Part shown: in pieces, positions 48,849 to 60,636 of the stretch | Layout of the letters: each line of letters begins with the position of its first letter | How positions within the stretch are numbered: the stretch's first letter is position 1 | Origin: Valencia hispanica | Lineage: Eukaryota > Chordata > Actinopteri > Cyprinodontiformes > Valenciidae | DNA: 64,000 nt | Direction of reading: 5' to 3' | Assembly (NCBI GenBank): GCA_963556495.2 | Contig: OY747716.1 | Location: 35,631,318-35,695,317 of the forward strand | Program-made: the position numbers and the translations under genes | Notes under the pieces: generated by a model | What the model was told of the DNA's origin: nothing | What the model saw: only the letters and a program-made list of their open reading frames with translations | The model's database searches: none

Positions 48849-50728
48849 GTAATAGAGTTGTCCTAATCTCTTTAATAATTAGTAACGTGTATAGATCCAT
48901 ACTTATCAGATCATTTTGGCAAGAACATCGACCATAAGATATAAGTGAGCTTTCCAACTGATCAGGGCCCCTTGGAGGCCCGTGGCTCCCGAGAGAGATC
49001 AAAACTCTCAAAAGTAATGTTAATAAAAATGCTAGTGGAATATCATAGAAAAGTTAATTCATTCAATGCGTTCAGTATAAAAAGTGCCATATTTCAAGGG
49101 TTTATTTCAGTTAAAATGGTTGTGCTGCCAAAATAATATTTATAAAACCCCAAATTCTTTTTTCAGTTCAAGTTAGATTTTTTGTTAGACAAATATTTTT
49201 AATGTTATTATCACAATGATGCAAATCTGTATCTACACGTTGACGGAAAGTTATGTGGAAGAAAAACGTGGTACAATAGGGTGCCCATGCTACACTGTTT
49301 CTCCAGTGGTCATACGTAATTTTTTTATTTTCTGAAAACTGCATTTTCCGGTTTCATTAACTGACAACTTTAATGATAAAAAATAACTCAAAACACCAGC
49401 TGAAAAACATCACCATGTTGATGGAGATGTTAGATAAGTTTCACTTTTTGAATTAGTTACTGAAATAAACTTTTTTGGTAGATTTCCCTATTTCTTGGCA
49501 TGCACAAGTATTTAACTGGCACATTTATCAATATGCCTTGTCAAAATTTTTATCTCTCTCTGTCTGTTAAAGGTATCACTAAGCAGTTTTCAAGTATATT
49601 AGTCTGTGAAACTTTTGCCATATCTTTTTCCGTCATTTTCCTACATTTTCTATTGATTTATATGGATGCAACCTTCTCTAAACAGCCAGCTTATTTCGCA
49701 TTGACTTTTTGGGGCTTACCCTCCTTGTGGATCTGTCTAGTCTGAAGTCTTTCTAATGACTGTGTCGGTCACAATATGGCTTTAACATTACATTTCTCGA
49801 TGTTTCATTGGTCTTAGATCATATATTAATTAGATAAGAAGCATCTTTTTTTGTTTTAATCAGTTGTAAGCTATAACCATGGAAATGAACAGACATAAAT
49901 GTATATGAGTTTCACTTTGTGTATCGGAAATGGGCCTCTAAATGATACTTTGGTTTAAAATTGTGTTAAAAATGGAAAATGGGGGTCAGGAATCCTCAAA
50001 GCAGTCCTATTCAGAGTTCACTTTAAGCAAATTATAACACTTACAAAGATTATTCACAACCATCTCTTCTTTCAGGAAAAAGATGGAAGGCTATGTCCTT
50101 TGCTGAGAAACGCCCATACATGCAGGAGGCTGAACGACTGAGGGTCCAGCACACCATTGATTATCCCAACTACAAGTACAGGCCCCGTCGGAGGAAGCAC
50201 CTGAAGAAGAGCCCCAAGCCCCAGTCTGCAGAATCCTCTCCACTCTGCAGCTCTGGCTTCAGCATTCCTTACAACCTAACCTATCTGCTTCAGAACCATC
50301 AGCAGCAGGCCTTCCAGAACTCACCTCCTTTCCCACATTCATCCCTGCATTCTAACAGATACATGAACCCAGCATTTCCTTACTCTGAAGCATCCACAGC
50401 AACAGACAGTTTCTCAAGCAACCCTGGTGTGCAATCAAACCCTTCTGTGTGCCAGCCAGTACCTCAGGCATACTTTAGCTCCCAGCAAAGACACATGCAG
50501 CATGGTTTCTCCTCTTCTGCAGATCCTCTCATGGAACAGAGGGAATCCAGGGCCTACGGGCTTCAGCAATGCCAAACAGGGGCGTCCTTGGAGTTTTACT
50601 TAGACCAGGTTCAACTGGACATGCTGTATGATTTAGACCGCAGTGAGTTTGAACAGTATCTTGGTCCAAAACACCATAGGTCGGAGCCAGCAGAACAGAG
50701 CAGCTACAGAGGAGGACATTCTGTGTGA
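48518..50728 (+). CDS. sox32: Transcription factor Sox32 (casanova), two exons
   Basis: Nuclear SOXF-type HMG-box factor that specifies endoderm in fish and activates sox17. Exons 48518-48848 and 50076-50728 (stop TGA); the intron sits in the HMG box (after ILG in phase 1), the position used by SOX17. 327 residues from the first ATG. HMG box about 76-154: [55 protein letters not shown] and [10 protein letters not shown]. The [23 protein letters not shown] text is that of zebrafish Sox32, not of SOX17 ([20 protein letters not shown]). A Ser/Pro-rich N-terminus (41-72) precedes the box. The C-terminus has a Gln/Ser-rich middle and the SOXF signature DRSEFEQYL (298-306), which in SOX17 binds beta-catenin. 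A second ATG at 48563 may be the true start. Confidence 0.93.
48849..50075 (+). other. sox32: sox32 intron with Tc1 relics
   Basis: 1227 bp, GT-AG. Contains decayed Tc1 text (GGAAAGTTATGTGGAAGAAAA near 49247; AGTTTCACTTTTTGAATTAG near 49436; TGTAAGCTATAACC near 49865). Just before the first block is ACAATGATGCAAAT (49213-49226), an adjacent SOX word and octamer. Confidence 0.7.
50076..50728 (+). CDS. sox32: sox32 exon 2
   Basis: Acceptor CTTCTTTCAG. Two bases finish Gly111, then [20 protein letters not shown] to the stop TGA. Second half of the HMG box with the basic nuclear-localisation tail ([13 protein letters not shown]), then the activation region and DRSEFEQYL. Confidence 0.96.
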
Positions 50729-50900
50729 TAAAGCTGCTCAGTGTGGTGTATTTATATAAACTGTCTCAGTGTACCTCATAATAATTACTGATTGGATGTA
50801 CATGCTTTGGAAAGCCTCTTATCTTTCTATACAAGGTTTTTGTCTTCCAGTGTTAAAGTATTATAATAAATAATTAATAAATAACTAAAGGTAGTCTTAT
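50729..50900 (+). other. sox32: sox32 3' untranslated region
   Basis: Short AT-rich region; AATAAA at 50865-50870 is the first canonical poly(A) signal after the stop. Confidence 0.6.
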
Positions 50901-53335
50901 AATTATTTTGTTAGTGTGCAAAAACAATTAAACACCGCAATGTGTTGAATTAAGCTATGCATTTGAAAAAGAAAAACGTTTTGGTTTAACTTCATGTTGC
51001 TTATTCATGATATCAGTAGTGTTGTGACTTTGAATTTACTTTTTGTCATTTCTAATTTTCTAATTAATTTTGCAAAAACATTTCTACAAAAAAGCTACAA
51101 ATGATCAAAATGTTCATTTTGAAGTAATCTTAAGACCCTAAAGGTCATAATAAATAATGCTTACCTTTATTAAAGTAAAGTAAAATCTTGACTGCTGTTA
51201 GCAGCTTAAAAAGGTGTGATGAGAAATTTGAATCAAAAGAAACTAAAAACCTTAATGTATCCTGATGTTGAAATAAAAAATATACATATTTGATCCAGGT
51301 GCTTCACAATTATTGACACACATGACAAATACGTTTGTTTTTTTAAATGTTGAAATAAATGTATGTCTTATTGCAGTTAAATAATCTTACCCTGAACATT
51401 TTGAAAAGTAAATCCTACTTTTAATTTGATCACATTTATTCAGTGAGACACAAAAAAATCTGACATTAAGAAATAATTGGAATTGTTTGTAATAGTGTCA
51501 AAGAACTCATAGAGGCCCATTTCTCTAAATCACTCAAAACTTATCAGATTTTCTCTCTTAAATGTTTTTTACAGTGTGTTTAAAAAAAAAATCAACCATC
51601 ATTGTCTTCTTCTATTACACATAAAGTGATACTGTAATATATCTTTTAATGAGTGCAAATTTTTTGAAATATCTGTTACATTAGACACAGTAAGAGCAAT
51701 CCACCCTGTTTAATCTTGACGCTCTTGGCTCAGTGAAGGAAGCCGAGTGGGCGCCAAAGACATAAACTTCCCAACGTCCTGTTACATTTTAAAACATCTC
51801 ACAAAGGCTCTAAAAATATGCCCCAAAATCGACATATCTCCAAACACTCGTTTTACTTTGGCTGCCAAATGTTTACCCATTTAGGAGAGTGTTTACTTCC
51901 CTGTCCGATATTTTGTGTAACCGGGTCTCAATGTTAAACTGTGTCCTGGATAGATGAAAGAATGCAAGACATCCCTCCAAAATTATCACATGCTGTGTGG
52001 ATTATTATCCCACTCGGTGATAAAAATAATGTTTTATCTTTGTGTATGTATCCCTATTTTCTTACCTCACAGGATGATTTTTGGTCCAAATTGTTGAGAT
52101 GTCTAAAGTGAAAGAACTTTATCTACAGGCAAAACTAAGTGACTAAAGCTAAAATAAGATCACAAAACATTTTAGAATATGCAAATATAATTGGTAAGTA
52201 ATTCTTCTGATTTGAATCTATACACTATTTAAAGAAAATATTAAGAGTATGAGTTTTGTTTCAACTAATGTTTGAAAACATACATAATTTATTTGAAGAC
52301 ACTTTGGTAGTCATTCAAAGTCTTTTGTTTGTGGCCGAGTGATTGGGTAGTTGGCTTTGTTTCCAAAAAGCTTAAAGATCTCTGGTTCAAATCTCAGATG
52401 GCATTTCTGTGTGAAATCTGTTGTCTCAAATAACAGCCTGGGGAGCCTTTTCTAAAACATCTAGGTTTTACAGGGTTCAAAAGCATTGGTTACTTCAATT
52501 AATTATACACTTATTAGTTTTGCCATCCAAAGTGTGTGTGATTAACAATCAAGATAGTATATAGGTGTATATTTATACTAGATGAACAGACAGACAGGTA
52601 GCAGAAGCTTTTCTTGGAAATGTATGGTTCATCTCTATATCCAAACTTCGAAATCCAAAATGGCTGCTGTGTATATGAATTTATGCAATAGCTGCAGTGA
52701 AAAACTGTTTATTTGCAATTATGACTGTTTGCCTTTAATTAAATCAGTCGCACATACAGTACTGTACATTATCTATTTGTAAAAAGACTTCTTTAGTATT
52801 AGAATGCACCAACTTTTTATACTCTTGAGTCAGTTAATTTGGAAAAAATCTGCTGGAGCATCCTATTTAGAGACAATTGCGACTTTCAATATGGTTATCA
52901 CTAGGACCGACCTTAGGAAACCAATTTTGCTGCTGTTTATGTAGCTATATCAATAAATTATATGAAGTATAGCAACAGCAATTTTTATTGCTCGTGTTAG
53001 CTAATCTGATCTTGTATTTTGTAGTTAGCAAATTATTTAGCTAGATTGTATGTATGTGTGGTACCCATCTAGTTAGCAAGACAGTATACAAGAACACTAG
53101 CTAGCCAGATAGATAGTATACATGTATGGGGCTAGCTAGCTATGTATCTAGACAAGGCCATATCCAGAGTCAAAATAACTGAGGTTCACCATCCATTGTC
53201 CCATGGACATTAATTACAAAGTAGAGACCAAATTAAGACATAACTAAATTTATTGATCTATTTAAAACTAAAGTGACTTGTATGTGTATTTGACATGTGT
53301 GTTTGTGTGCACTCATAAAAGTAAATCCATCATCT
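50901..53335. other. Intergenic DNA 3' of sox32
   Basis: No second SOX gene or other exon was found. 51690-51990 is GC-balanced, repeat-free sequence that may be a conserved element. 52950-53160 has scattered CTAGCTAG words. One tRNA-like SINE head is annotated separately. Confidence 0.5.
52331..52402 (+). mobile_element. tRNA-like SINE head or tRNA pseudogene
   Basis: GTGGCCGAGTGATTGGGTAG resembles a Ser/Leu-type tRNA A box (GGCCGAGTGGTTAAGG) and CTGGTTCAAATCTC the B box. Spacing suits a tRNA-derived SINE. Acceptor-stem pairing cannot be formed, so it is not a working tRNA. Confidence 0.6.
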
Positions 53336-53339
53336 GAAG

Positions 53340-54040
53340 CATCAGGGGAACCCGAGCTAATCCTTGAATACATCAGCTGAATACAGAGAGCTGGTGGACT
53401 GCTTTGTGGCATGGTGTGGAAACAATTGTCTTACCTTGAATGTGAACAAAACAAAGGAGATGATTGTAGATTTCAGAAGAAACAGGGGAAAGTCAAACAC
53501 TCTTTTCATCATGGGAGAAGAAGTGGAGGTGGTCGAGGAGTATAAATATCTCAGAGTTCACCTTGACAACAGACTGGACTCGAGACTGAACAGTGAAGCC
53601 GTCTACAAGAAGGCTCAGAGCAGACTGTACTTATTGAGGAGGCTTAGGTCCTTCAAGGAGAGTGTATTCTCTTCAACCATCATCTGTAGCAGCATCAGAG
53701 CCAGGGACTTAAAACGTCTAAATAACCTGATAAAGAAGGCTGATTATGTTCTGGGGACGACTGTGGAACCACTAGAGATGATGATGCAAAGAAGGATTCT
53801 TTATAACATCAAGAAAATTATGGACAACCCTGAGCATCCTCTTCATGAGACTGTCATACAACAACAGTGTCTACAGTTGGAGGCTTCTGCAGTTTCACTG
53901 CAACACAGACCGCTACAGAAAATCCTTTCTGCCCACAGCCATCATCATCTACAACAACTCCTTAAAGAATTAATTATATGAGCTACAAAAACACTTAATT
54001 TCCCTCTGGGATATATAAAGTATTTTTTAATTTATTTGAA
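53340..54040 (+). mobile_element. Rex1-like LINE 3' fragment, longest copy
   Basis: Open frame 53364-53981 covers the end of the reverse transcriptase and the C-terminus: LTLNVNKTKEMIVDFRRNRG, YKYLRVHLDNRLDSRLN, AQSRLYLLRRLRSF, then SIRARDLKRLNNLIKKA and HPLHETVIQQ. GAGCAGACTGTACTTATTGAGG near 53618 lines up with the Rex1 survey primer site. A deletion removed the segment between LRSFKES and CSSIRARD. 3' end near 54015 with an AAGTATTTTTTAATT tail. Dead 5'-truncated copy. Confidence 0.88.
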
Positions 54041-54150
54041 CTGAATTGAAGACTCACGGAAATGATATGAAATAGTGTATCAAATACTCAAAGGTCTCAT
54101 ATCTATCCTGAAATGGATGGACAGTAGCAATCAGGGTTTTCTCTCACCTA

Positions 54151-55345
54151 CAGTTGAAGCCAGAAATTTACATACACTTCAGAAAAAAATGATGCATGGT
54201 TCCAGCGGGTTGGTAGATGTAAAAGTGGTTCAAGTTCAGCACATAGATTTAAACTGCTTTAGGGAATCTACATCTGCTCTTCCCATCCAGATGCTGCCAG
54301 TGGCATAATCTAAAAATGAGCACATCCATTGTACAGCATTATGCAGGAGTGTCACTGCAGTATGTATATTTGTACTTCCCACAATTAATGCACCAATAAG
54401 TGCAATTGCTGTATAATCTGAAGACATATGAACATACTGTGATATCAAATCTTAAATGCAAAATATTTTCACTCAGATTTTCTTTTGAATTCTCAGTTCA
54501 GACACGGGGGCAGGAGCTGACTGTTGGTTGTGTGTTCCTGTGTGCACAAGGGTCTACAAGTCTGAAAATATGGCTTAACTTCACAATTTTGCCATCTCAC
54601 CGGCTGCGCTGCCAGTGTCCTCTATGTCCAAAACGTGCGTAAGCAAAGTCCTTAGTGTGCTTAAAGTTGTGCACATTTATTTTTTTCTGTAAATCCCAAA
54701 CTTGGCGTGGAAAGTGACTTACGCAGTTTTCAGACCCCGTGTTGTGCGTAAGCATGCTTTATAAATGAGACCCCAGATGATTCCATTCTGAGCTTAATAA
54801 CTTTCTGATAGGTTAATTGAGTCCATCTAAAAAATTTTAACTTCTGGAGACTTGTCCTGTGGTCTGACGAAACAAATATTAAACTGTTCGGTCATAATGA
54901 TAAACGGTATATCTGGAGGAAAAAGGGGGAAGCTTTGAAGCCTCAGAACACCATCACAACTTTGAAGTATGGGGGTGGCAGCATCATGCTGTATGGCTGT
55001 TTTCCTTCAGGAGTGACTGGTATACCTTACAAAATAGATGGCATCATGAAAAGAGAACATCATGTGGACCTACTGAAGGGACATCTGAAGACATCAGCCA
55101 GGAAGTTGAAGCTTGGGCACCAATGGGTCCTCCAAATGGACAAGGTATTACTTAAGCTTTTGTGATGTTAATCAGCTGCTCCCAGTTGTAAACCACCTTG
55201 TTGCCTTAGCTATGCATCATAACAAATGTCCAAAAATCAAAAAATATCAGCAAAATCCTTTAAGCTGCACAGCATTCAGAACCAGAGAGAACAGTTGTCC
55301 ACAAAAATAATGTTTCTACCAGAAATGAAGGGATAAAAGTTTAAA
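54151..55345 (+). mobile_element. Tc1-like relic of the AGTTGAAG-end family
   Basis: The left TIR CAGTTGAAGCCAGAAATTTA starts right after TA (54149-54150). The transposase part at 54840-55160 reads GTCTGACGAAAC, then TMKYGGGSIMLYGCF-like frame 54935-55165 with GGGGTGGCAGCATCATGC. The interior about 54320-54780 is replaced by foreign sequence (another MITE-like end, TTATAAATGAGACCCC at 54757). Right end not resolved. Confidence 0.75.
54590..54775. mobile_element. MITE-like fragment with ATAAATGAGACCCC end
   Basis: Contains AAAACGTGCGTAAGCAAAG, TTGTGCGTAAGCATGC and the end TTATAAATGAGACCCC. These words parallel the 32860-34140 transposon (ACGCACA, CTCATTTATCAA) and suggest a related element family. 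Only one end was identified. Confidence 0.55.
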
Positions 55346-55365
55346 AAAAGAAAAAATCAAAACAA

Positions 55366-55412
55366 AGTATATATATATATCTATATATATATATATATAG
55401 ATATATATATGA
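55366..55412. repeat. (AT)n / TATATC microsatellite
   Basis: An AT dinucleotide run broken by CTATAT and GATATAT words. Confidence 0.9.
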
Positions 55413-55414
55413 TA

Positions 55415-57215
55415 TGACATAATATCATATCAGTAAATATTGGTTAACAGCCATAACAGGGGTTTTGGCCAAAATCTTCATACTGATGCATCCCTACTTA
55501 TATGTCAAATGGAATGCAGTCATGCACATGAGTCAGAGAAATCAGAGCTTAAATGTTGGAAGGAAGTGGAAGAGCACAGAGCTGAAGGGAAGGATAAGAG
55601 AGCAGAGGAGCTGATTAGGAAAAGTAGGACTTGCAGCAGTCTGAAACCACCTGAATGAGCGGAAGAAATCTGACGTCAGTTCAACTCCCTCGACAACATT
55701 ACAAAACAAACTGCAATGAGAGGTGGAGAAAAAAACTCAGGGATACTGAAGATTTTCTGCGTAACAACAATAAAATCCAGTCTCAGGCCTTATACTTCCT
55801 CTTTTGTTTGCTTAAAGTCAAAGCTGTTTCTTGTTTTCCTTGAAATGTGGTCCCTTAGCAACAGTTAATGACCAGTTTCAGGAACTTCCTGAAGGAAAAA
55901 CAACTGTGTGATATCAGAGATGCAGGTGAAATTATCAACAGCAGTAGAAATAAAAGCTGGGCATATACTTTTGTGACACAACAGGAGAGAAAACAATTTT
56001 TTCAATAGATAATACCTTAAATCAATTTTTTTTTTTTTTACTATTTTAAGAAAAATGGGTGAAACGAACATCCATATTTTTACTTCATGGATCTTTAAAA
56101 CATTAGGATCCTAGAAAGGCATTATTCCATTTGTCCAAAAAAACGAGCTGGGAGCTGACAGGAACGTGTCAGAGCTTATCACCGCTGAAGAATGTGTGGA
56201 ATCTGAACATGTCAAACATGCCATAATCCGGAGGAAACATTCCTCAGCCATAAAATACTTTCCGTCTTCTAGATCAAATATGTAAATACTCCAACTCTGT
56301 ATGTACATTATTGATACAGGAATAGCTGGAGTTTATATTAAACCAAAAAGGGAGACTCTGTTCTAACAAACATTCTTGAGATTTTGAGCGCAATTTTTAG
56401 GTTCCTCTTTTTTTACCTTCTGCTGAAGGGTCATCAATAGTTTCCTGCAGATAATTCCCATCCGAGTATTATCCAGCAGGGACGTCTGCTCTGCATTGAG
56501 CGAAGGAGGAAACTCAAACAGGAAAAGCACTGAAGTGAGATACTCAACAGTTTCTTACTCTGCAGAAGTTATGAAGCAAATTAAAGGTTTCATTATTTCC
56601 TCTTTGCACCAGCAGAAAAATGTGAAGACACAAGAAAACTTTCTGGTGATTCAATGAGAATAGCTAAATATATGTTTGATCACTTCATTAGGCTTAATCA
56701 AGCACTAATTGGGCCTATCAGATTACTATAACCTCATCAAACTTGTCTCAAGAAGAAGGTTCAGCAGCTTTTCACCTGAATGTCTCGCAACTGTTTATCC
56801 TGACCACTCCATTACTTCTGATAAGATCAAGTCATTTAAAGCAGGTTCCTAAAGGCATCATGTAAGTGGGAGTTCTGTATTTTGAAACATTTAGAGCATT
56901 GAAAAGATGGAAAACATGTCCATAACTTCAGCATGCAATGTTTATGAGCCTAGTGTACAATTTTCAGCTTGTTTTATTTTTGAGACATGTATAATTGACT
57001 TTAGTGAACATAAGCATTATCAGTTAACAAACGAGGTGTTGTTAGTTAGTTAGCTGCAGTCTGTCACCTGAAATCACATGTGTTAGAGCCATGAAAACCA
57101 TTTGTATAAAGTCGTAAAGTGCTGGTTGTCATTTTTATTGTGAACCTCGTTCTCCATGAAGGAACTCTCAACCTCAATTATGCAGAATCAAGTAGGTTTC
57201 TTTAAGGATCATGTC
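55415..57215. other. Intergenic DNA without gene
   Basis: No exon supported. 56095-56300 is repeat-free with an inverted pair CTGACA-6-TGTCAG (56155-56172). Frames at 55440-55658 and 55655-55843 are short and unrecognised. Confidence 0.45.
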
Positions 57216-57395
57216 TTTATAGTCCCTTGCAAACCATTCACACCCCTTGAACTTTTCCATCTTTTGTTACATTTCAATCACAATCCTCAATGTACTTTAT
57301 TGGGATTTAATAGAATAGACCAAAAACAGTGTACCACATAATTGTGAAGTGGAAGAAAAATTTGGCATGGTATTAGAACAGAATAGACATATCTT
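57216..57395 (+). mobile_element. Tc1-like terminal fragment
   Basis: CCCTTGCAAACCATTCACAC near 57223, ACTTTATTGGGATTTAATAG near 57293 and TAATTGTGAAGTGGAAG near 57339 are the left-end text of the common fish Tc1 family. Confidence 0.8.
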
Positions 57396-57424
57396 TTATT
57401 GTCCCACAGTAGGACAATTCAGGA

Positions 57425-57510
57425 AAACTTTTGGGATTTGGACCCAGGTCCTTCTAACTACAAGGCAACAGTGCAACCAACTGCACCAACATGCAGCCCC
57501 TGTTTGTACA
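57425..57510 (-). mobile_element. SINE head fragment
   Basis: The minus strand reads GGGGCTGCATGTTGGTGCAG, the A-box-like GTTGGTTGC and CCTGGGTCCAAATCCC (B-box-like). Only the tRNA-like head of the SINE family seen at 8257, 37471 and 44474. Confidence 0.75.
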
Positions 57511-57639
57511 TGTACTTTACTAATTAAATGGTATTTTAAACAGCATTTTCCAGAACAACTATTAAAGCCTGAACATAGTCCACAAGAAAAGAGAAAAAAC
57601 ATAATTCTGTTCTTCCAGATTGCACTTTTTTAAAATTTT

Positions 57640-57870
57640 ATAGTGTCATAGAGAAATATGAAGGTGAAGTGCTGGAGTGGAAGCTAAGTACAAAGACTGC
57701 AGGAGTTCTGCACACCTGTTGTTGTAAAGTATGAAATGTTCTGGCCAGAGAATTTCAGCCTTTGGTAACAAAACAAATGTATCTGTTCTTGCAGAGTATG
57801 CATTGTTATCCACTCGACAAATTGGCCCTTACGGAAGAGTGAAAAAGAAAATGGTTTTATTGCAAGGAAG
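57640..57870 (+). mobile_element. Probable Tc1 relic
   Basis: TTGGCCCTTACGGAAGAGTG at 57824 resembles a Tc1 transposase segment (GGCCTTTATGGAAGAGTGGC). The rest is badly decayed. Confidence 0.45.
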
Positions 57871-57899
57871 AAGCTGGTCAGAGTAGTGATTTAGTTTAC

Positions 57900-58267
57900 A
57901 TCAGGACCTCAAAAAAATCATCCATGAGTTTATCTTTAGTCGGATTGATTACTGCAACAGCGTCCTCACAGGTCTGCCTAAAAAGTCAATCAGACAGTTG
58001 CTGCTGATCCAGAATGCTGCTGCTCTCACTAGCACCAGGAACGTAGAACACATCATCCCAGTTCAAAAGTTCTTACACTGGCTACCCATAGCTCAGAGAA
58101 TAGACTTCAAAATAGTTTAGATTGTTTATAAATCATTGAATTGCTTGGATTGGCACCAAAATACACTAAAAATCTGTTGTCAGGATTCTAACCACCCAGA
58201 CAATTTAGGTCCTCTATTTCCAGTCTACTCAGGATCTCTAGAGTCAGAACAAAACATGGATAAGCCG
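57900..58267 (+). mobile_element. L2-type LINE fragment
   Basis: Reads CGGATTGATTACTGCAACAG near 57941 and CTGATCCAGAATGCTGCTGC at 58005, the same C-terminal domain as at 855. Ends abruptly at the Rex3 junction near 58268. Confidence 0.8.
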
Positions 58268-58986
58268 AGTGAGAAGCAGCTGGGATGAGAATTAGCACCT
58301 TCAAATCCAAGACCATGGTCTTGAGCCAGAAAAGAGTAGAGTTCCTTCTCCGGGTCGAGGACGAGGTCCTGCGCCAAATCGAGGAGTTTACCTATCTAGG
58401 GGTCTTGTTTGCGAATGAGGGAAAAATGAACCAGGACATGGATAGGCAGATTGGTGCTTCATCTCCAGTGAGGCGGGCGCTGTACCGGTCTGTCATGGTG
58501 AGGAGAGAACTGAGCCAATAGGAAAAGCCCTTGCTTTACCGGTTGCTTCCTTCATCTATGGTCACGAGCTCTGTGTTGTGACGGAAAGAAACAGATCTCG
58601 AATACAAGTGGCTGAAATGAGTTTCCTCTGCAAGGTGTCTGAGTGAAAAGCTCGGTCATCTGAGAGGGGCTCAGATTATGGCTGCTACTCCCCCACATTG
58701 AGAGGAGCCAATTGAGTTGGCCCGGGCATCTGCTTAGGAGGCCTCCTGGACGCCTCCCTGGTGAGGTGTTCCGGGCACGTCTCATCGTCAGGAGACCCAC
58801 AGTAAGACCCAGGACACGCTGGAGAGACTTTATTACTCGGCTGGCCTGGGAATGCCTTGGGATTTCTCCCGAGGAGCTGGAACAAGTGGCTGGGGAGAGG
58901 GAAGTCTGGGTCTCTCTGCATAAGCTGCTGCCCCGCAACCCGACCCCGGATAAGCGGAAAAAAATGGATGGATGGATGGATGGATG
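58268..58986 (+). mobile_element. Rex3 LINE 3' fragment, copy C
   Basis: Encodes in pieces MRISTFKSKTMVLSQKR, QIEEFTYLGVLFANEGK and, on the plus frame 58712-58993, WPGHLLRRPPGRLPGEVFRA and AWECLGISPEELEQVAGERE. It ends in a GGAT tail at 58966-58986. Joined directly to an L2 fragment at its 5' side. It keeps the PEELEQ segment missing from copy D. Confidence 0.9.
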
Positions 58987-58989
58987 TAA

Positions 58990-60620
58990 ATAATGTCACA
59001 CCCTCCTCTTTACCTGCTGCTGCTCTGTAACTCACTCAGAGAGAATACCAATATTTGTGTGTGTTTCATTTTTCAGATAACACTGTACACTGTTAAAACC
59101 TCTCTGTGCCATTGGAGTACCTGATTTTAATATGGTTTGAAGTTGGTTTCCGTCTCCATGTGTTAATTGTTAAACCACCTAGCTGCTTTCCCTGGAATTA
59201 AACAAGAAAGCTGGGATAAATAATCTTTTCATCTCTCCATTTTGTCTCATTTACATGTTGGACACATCATATTGTTCTCTAAGCTCACCTCATTTACATT
59301 CTCTGTACTTCTGTTTTATTTTTATTCTTGCTTTAGATATTGTTCTGGGTTCTTTTGAAATTTGTGTGCGCTCTACTTGAAATTTTGCCAGGCCAGCAAC
59401 CCCTGAAGGGTTACTACTGACTCTCAAAGCCTTAGAAATGGGTTTGTAACTTTTCCCAAACAGATAGATGTCAGTGACACGGTTTTATGTCTGTTCTTGA
59501 TTTTCGCAAGATTTGAGCGTGATGGGTTGTTTTTTGACATCTTTTTTCCCACTTGTTTATGTCAAACAGGTTGTTTAACTGATTTCTTGATTGCACAGAT
59601 CAAGGAGTTTCAGGCCTAGGCATGGCTTGTAAAATTGAGTAAAAAATACGGTCAATTAGAAATAATTCAGGATCTAAAAAGGGGAGCAATTGTGTTTTTA
59701 CAAGGGGGAAAAGTTGGTTTGGACACCTTTTTCCCAGTTTCATTTCCAGTTTCCATGTAAAGTTAGCTTTAAGGTTTAAGATTAATTTTTACTTCCAGTT
59801 TTCTGAATCATCTGTCCTCAGGTCAGAGCAGCTTCACGCAATGTAGAAATTTGGTGATATATCAGACTTTTTGATATGCCAATTTAGGGTGACCATTTTG
59901 ACTTCCAAAAAAATAACACTAACTCTGTTTTTAGTCTAGAAACACTTCAATCCTTCTCTGTTTACTTAAAGAAGCATTTTGTTTTTAAGTGTTCCTTCTC
60001 TGCGATTAGAAATCAATATCCCCCAGATGAATGAAAAAGAATGTGAGAAGCGGAAACGTCCTCATAAGTCTATTTTCAAAAAGAAACCTGATGAGAAAAT
60101 GTATCCAGCTAAAATACAAAAGGTAAAGTTCATCACACCTACCATATTAGACTGGTGAACTATGAAACACTACAGATCTGATAATTGATTGAATTCCCAT
60201 AAAAGTGAATTGCTCTATGTGTAATTTGATTATTAACTCTCTTGTTGGGGACAAATGACTTTTTATTGTGGCAAAAACAGGAAGGACTGCTGCTGTTTGA
60301 AAGAAATGATCTATACACATGCTCTGACTTGTGATGGATTTTGTTTGTCACACTTGGACCAGAGCCCAGATATGTAATGAAAAGCTGGTGGTAAACATTT
60401 TGAAAATATCCAATTGGGGAATAAGAGAGTGCTGTCATTTGCAACATTTTATTTTTTTCTTCACTGAAGTTTTCTGTTATTCTTGAAAGCAAAGCAAATC
60501 CATAGTCATATTCATATAATTAAACCCTTTATTTGTTTATTTCATTTGTTTGTTGATTTTAATTTGTTTGTTTGCCATTCACATAGCTATTATTTTGCTT
60601 TTAAATATATTATGCAGACA
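58990..60620. other. Intergenic AT-rich DNA without recognised features
   Basis: No exon, RNA or transposon recognised in either strand. Confidence 0.45.
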
Positions 60621-60636
60621 TAGTTCATTAATTTAT

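Noticed and set aside
48518..50728. Calling the SOX gene sox17
   Set aside because: The HMG box has [20 protein letters not shown], the Sox32 form; SOX17 has [20 protein letters not shown]. The shared DRSEFEQYL and intron place only show it is SOXF.
52331..52402. Functional tRNA-Ser/Leu gene
   Set aside because: A and B boxes are degenerate and the acceptor stem does not pair; it fits a SINE head.
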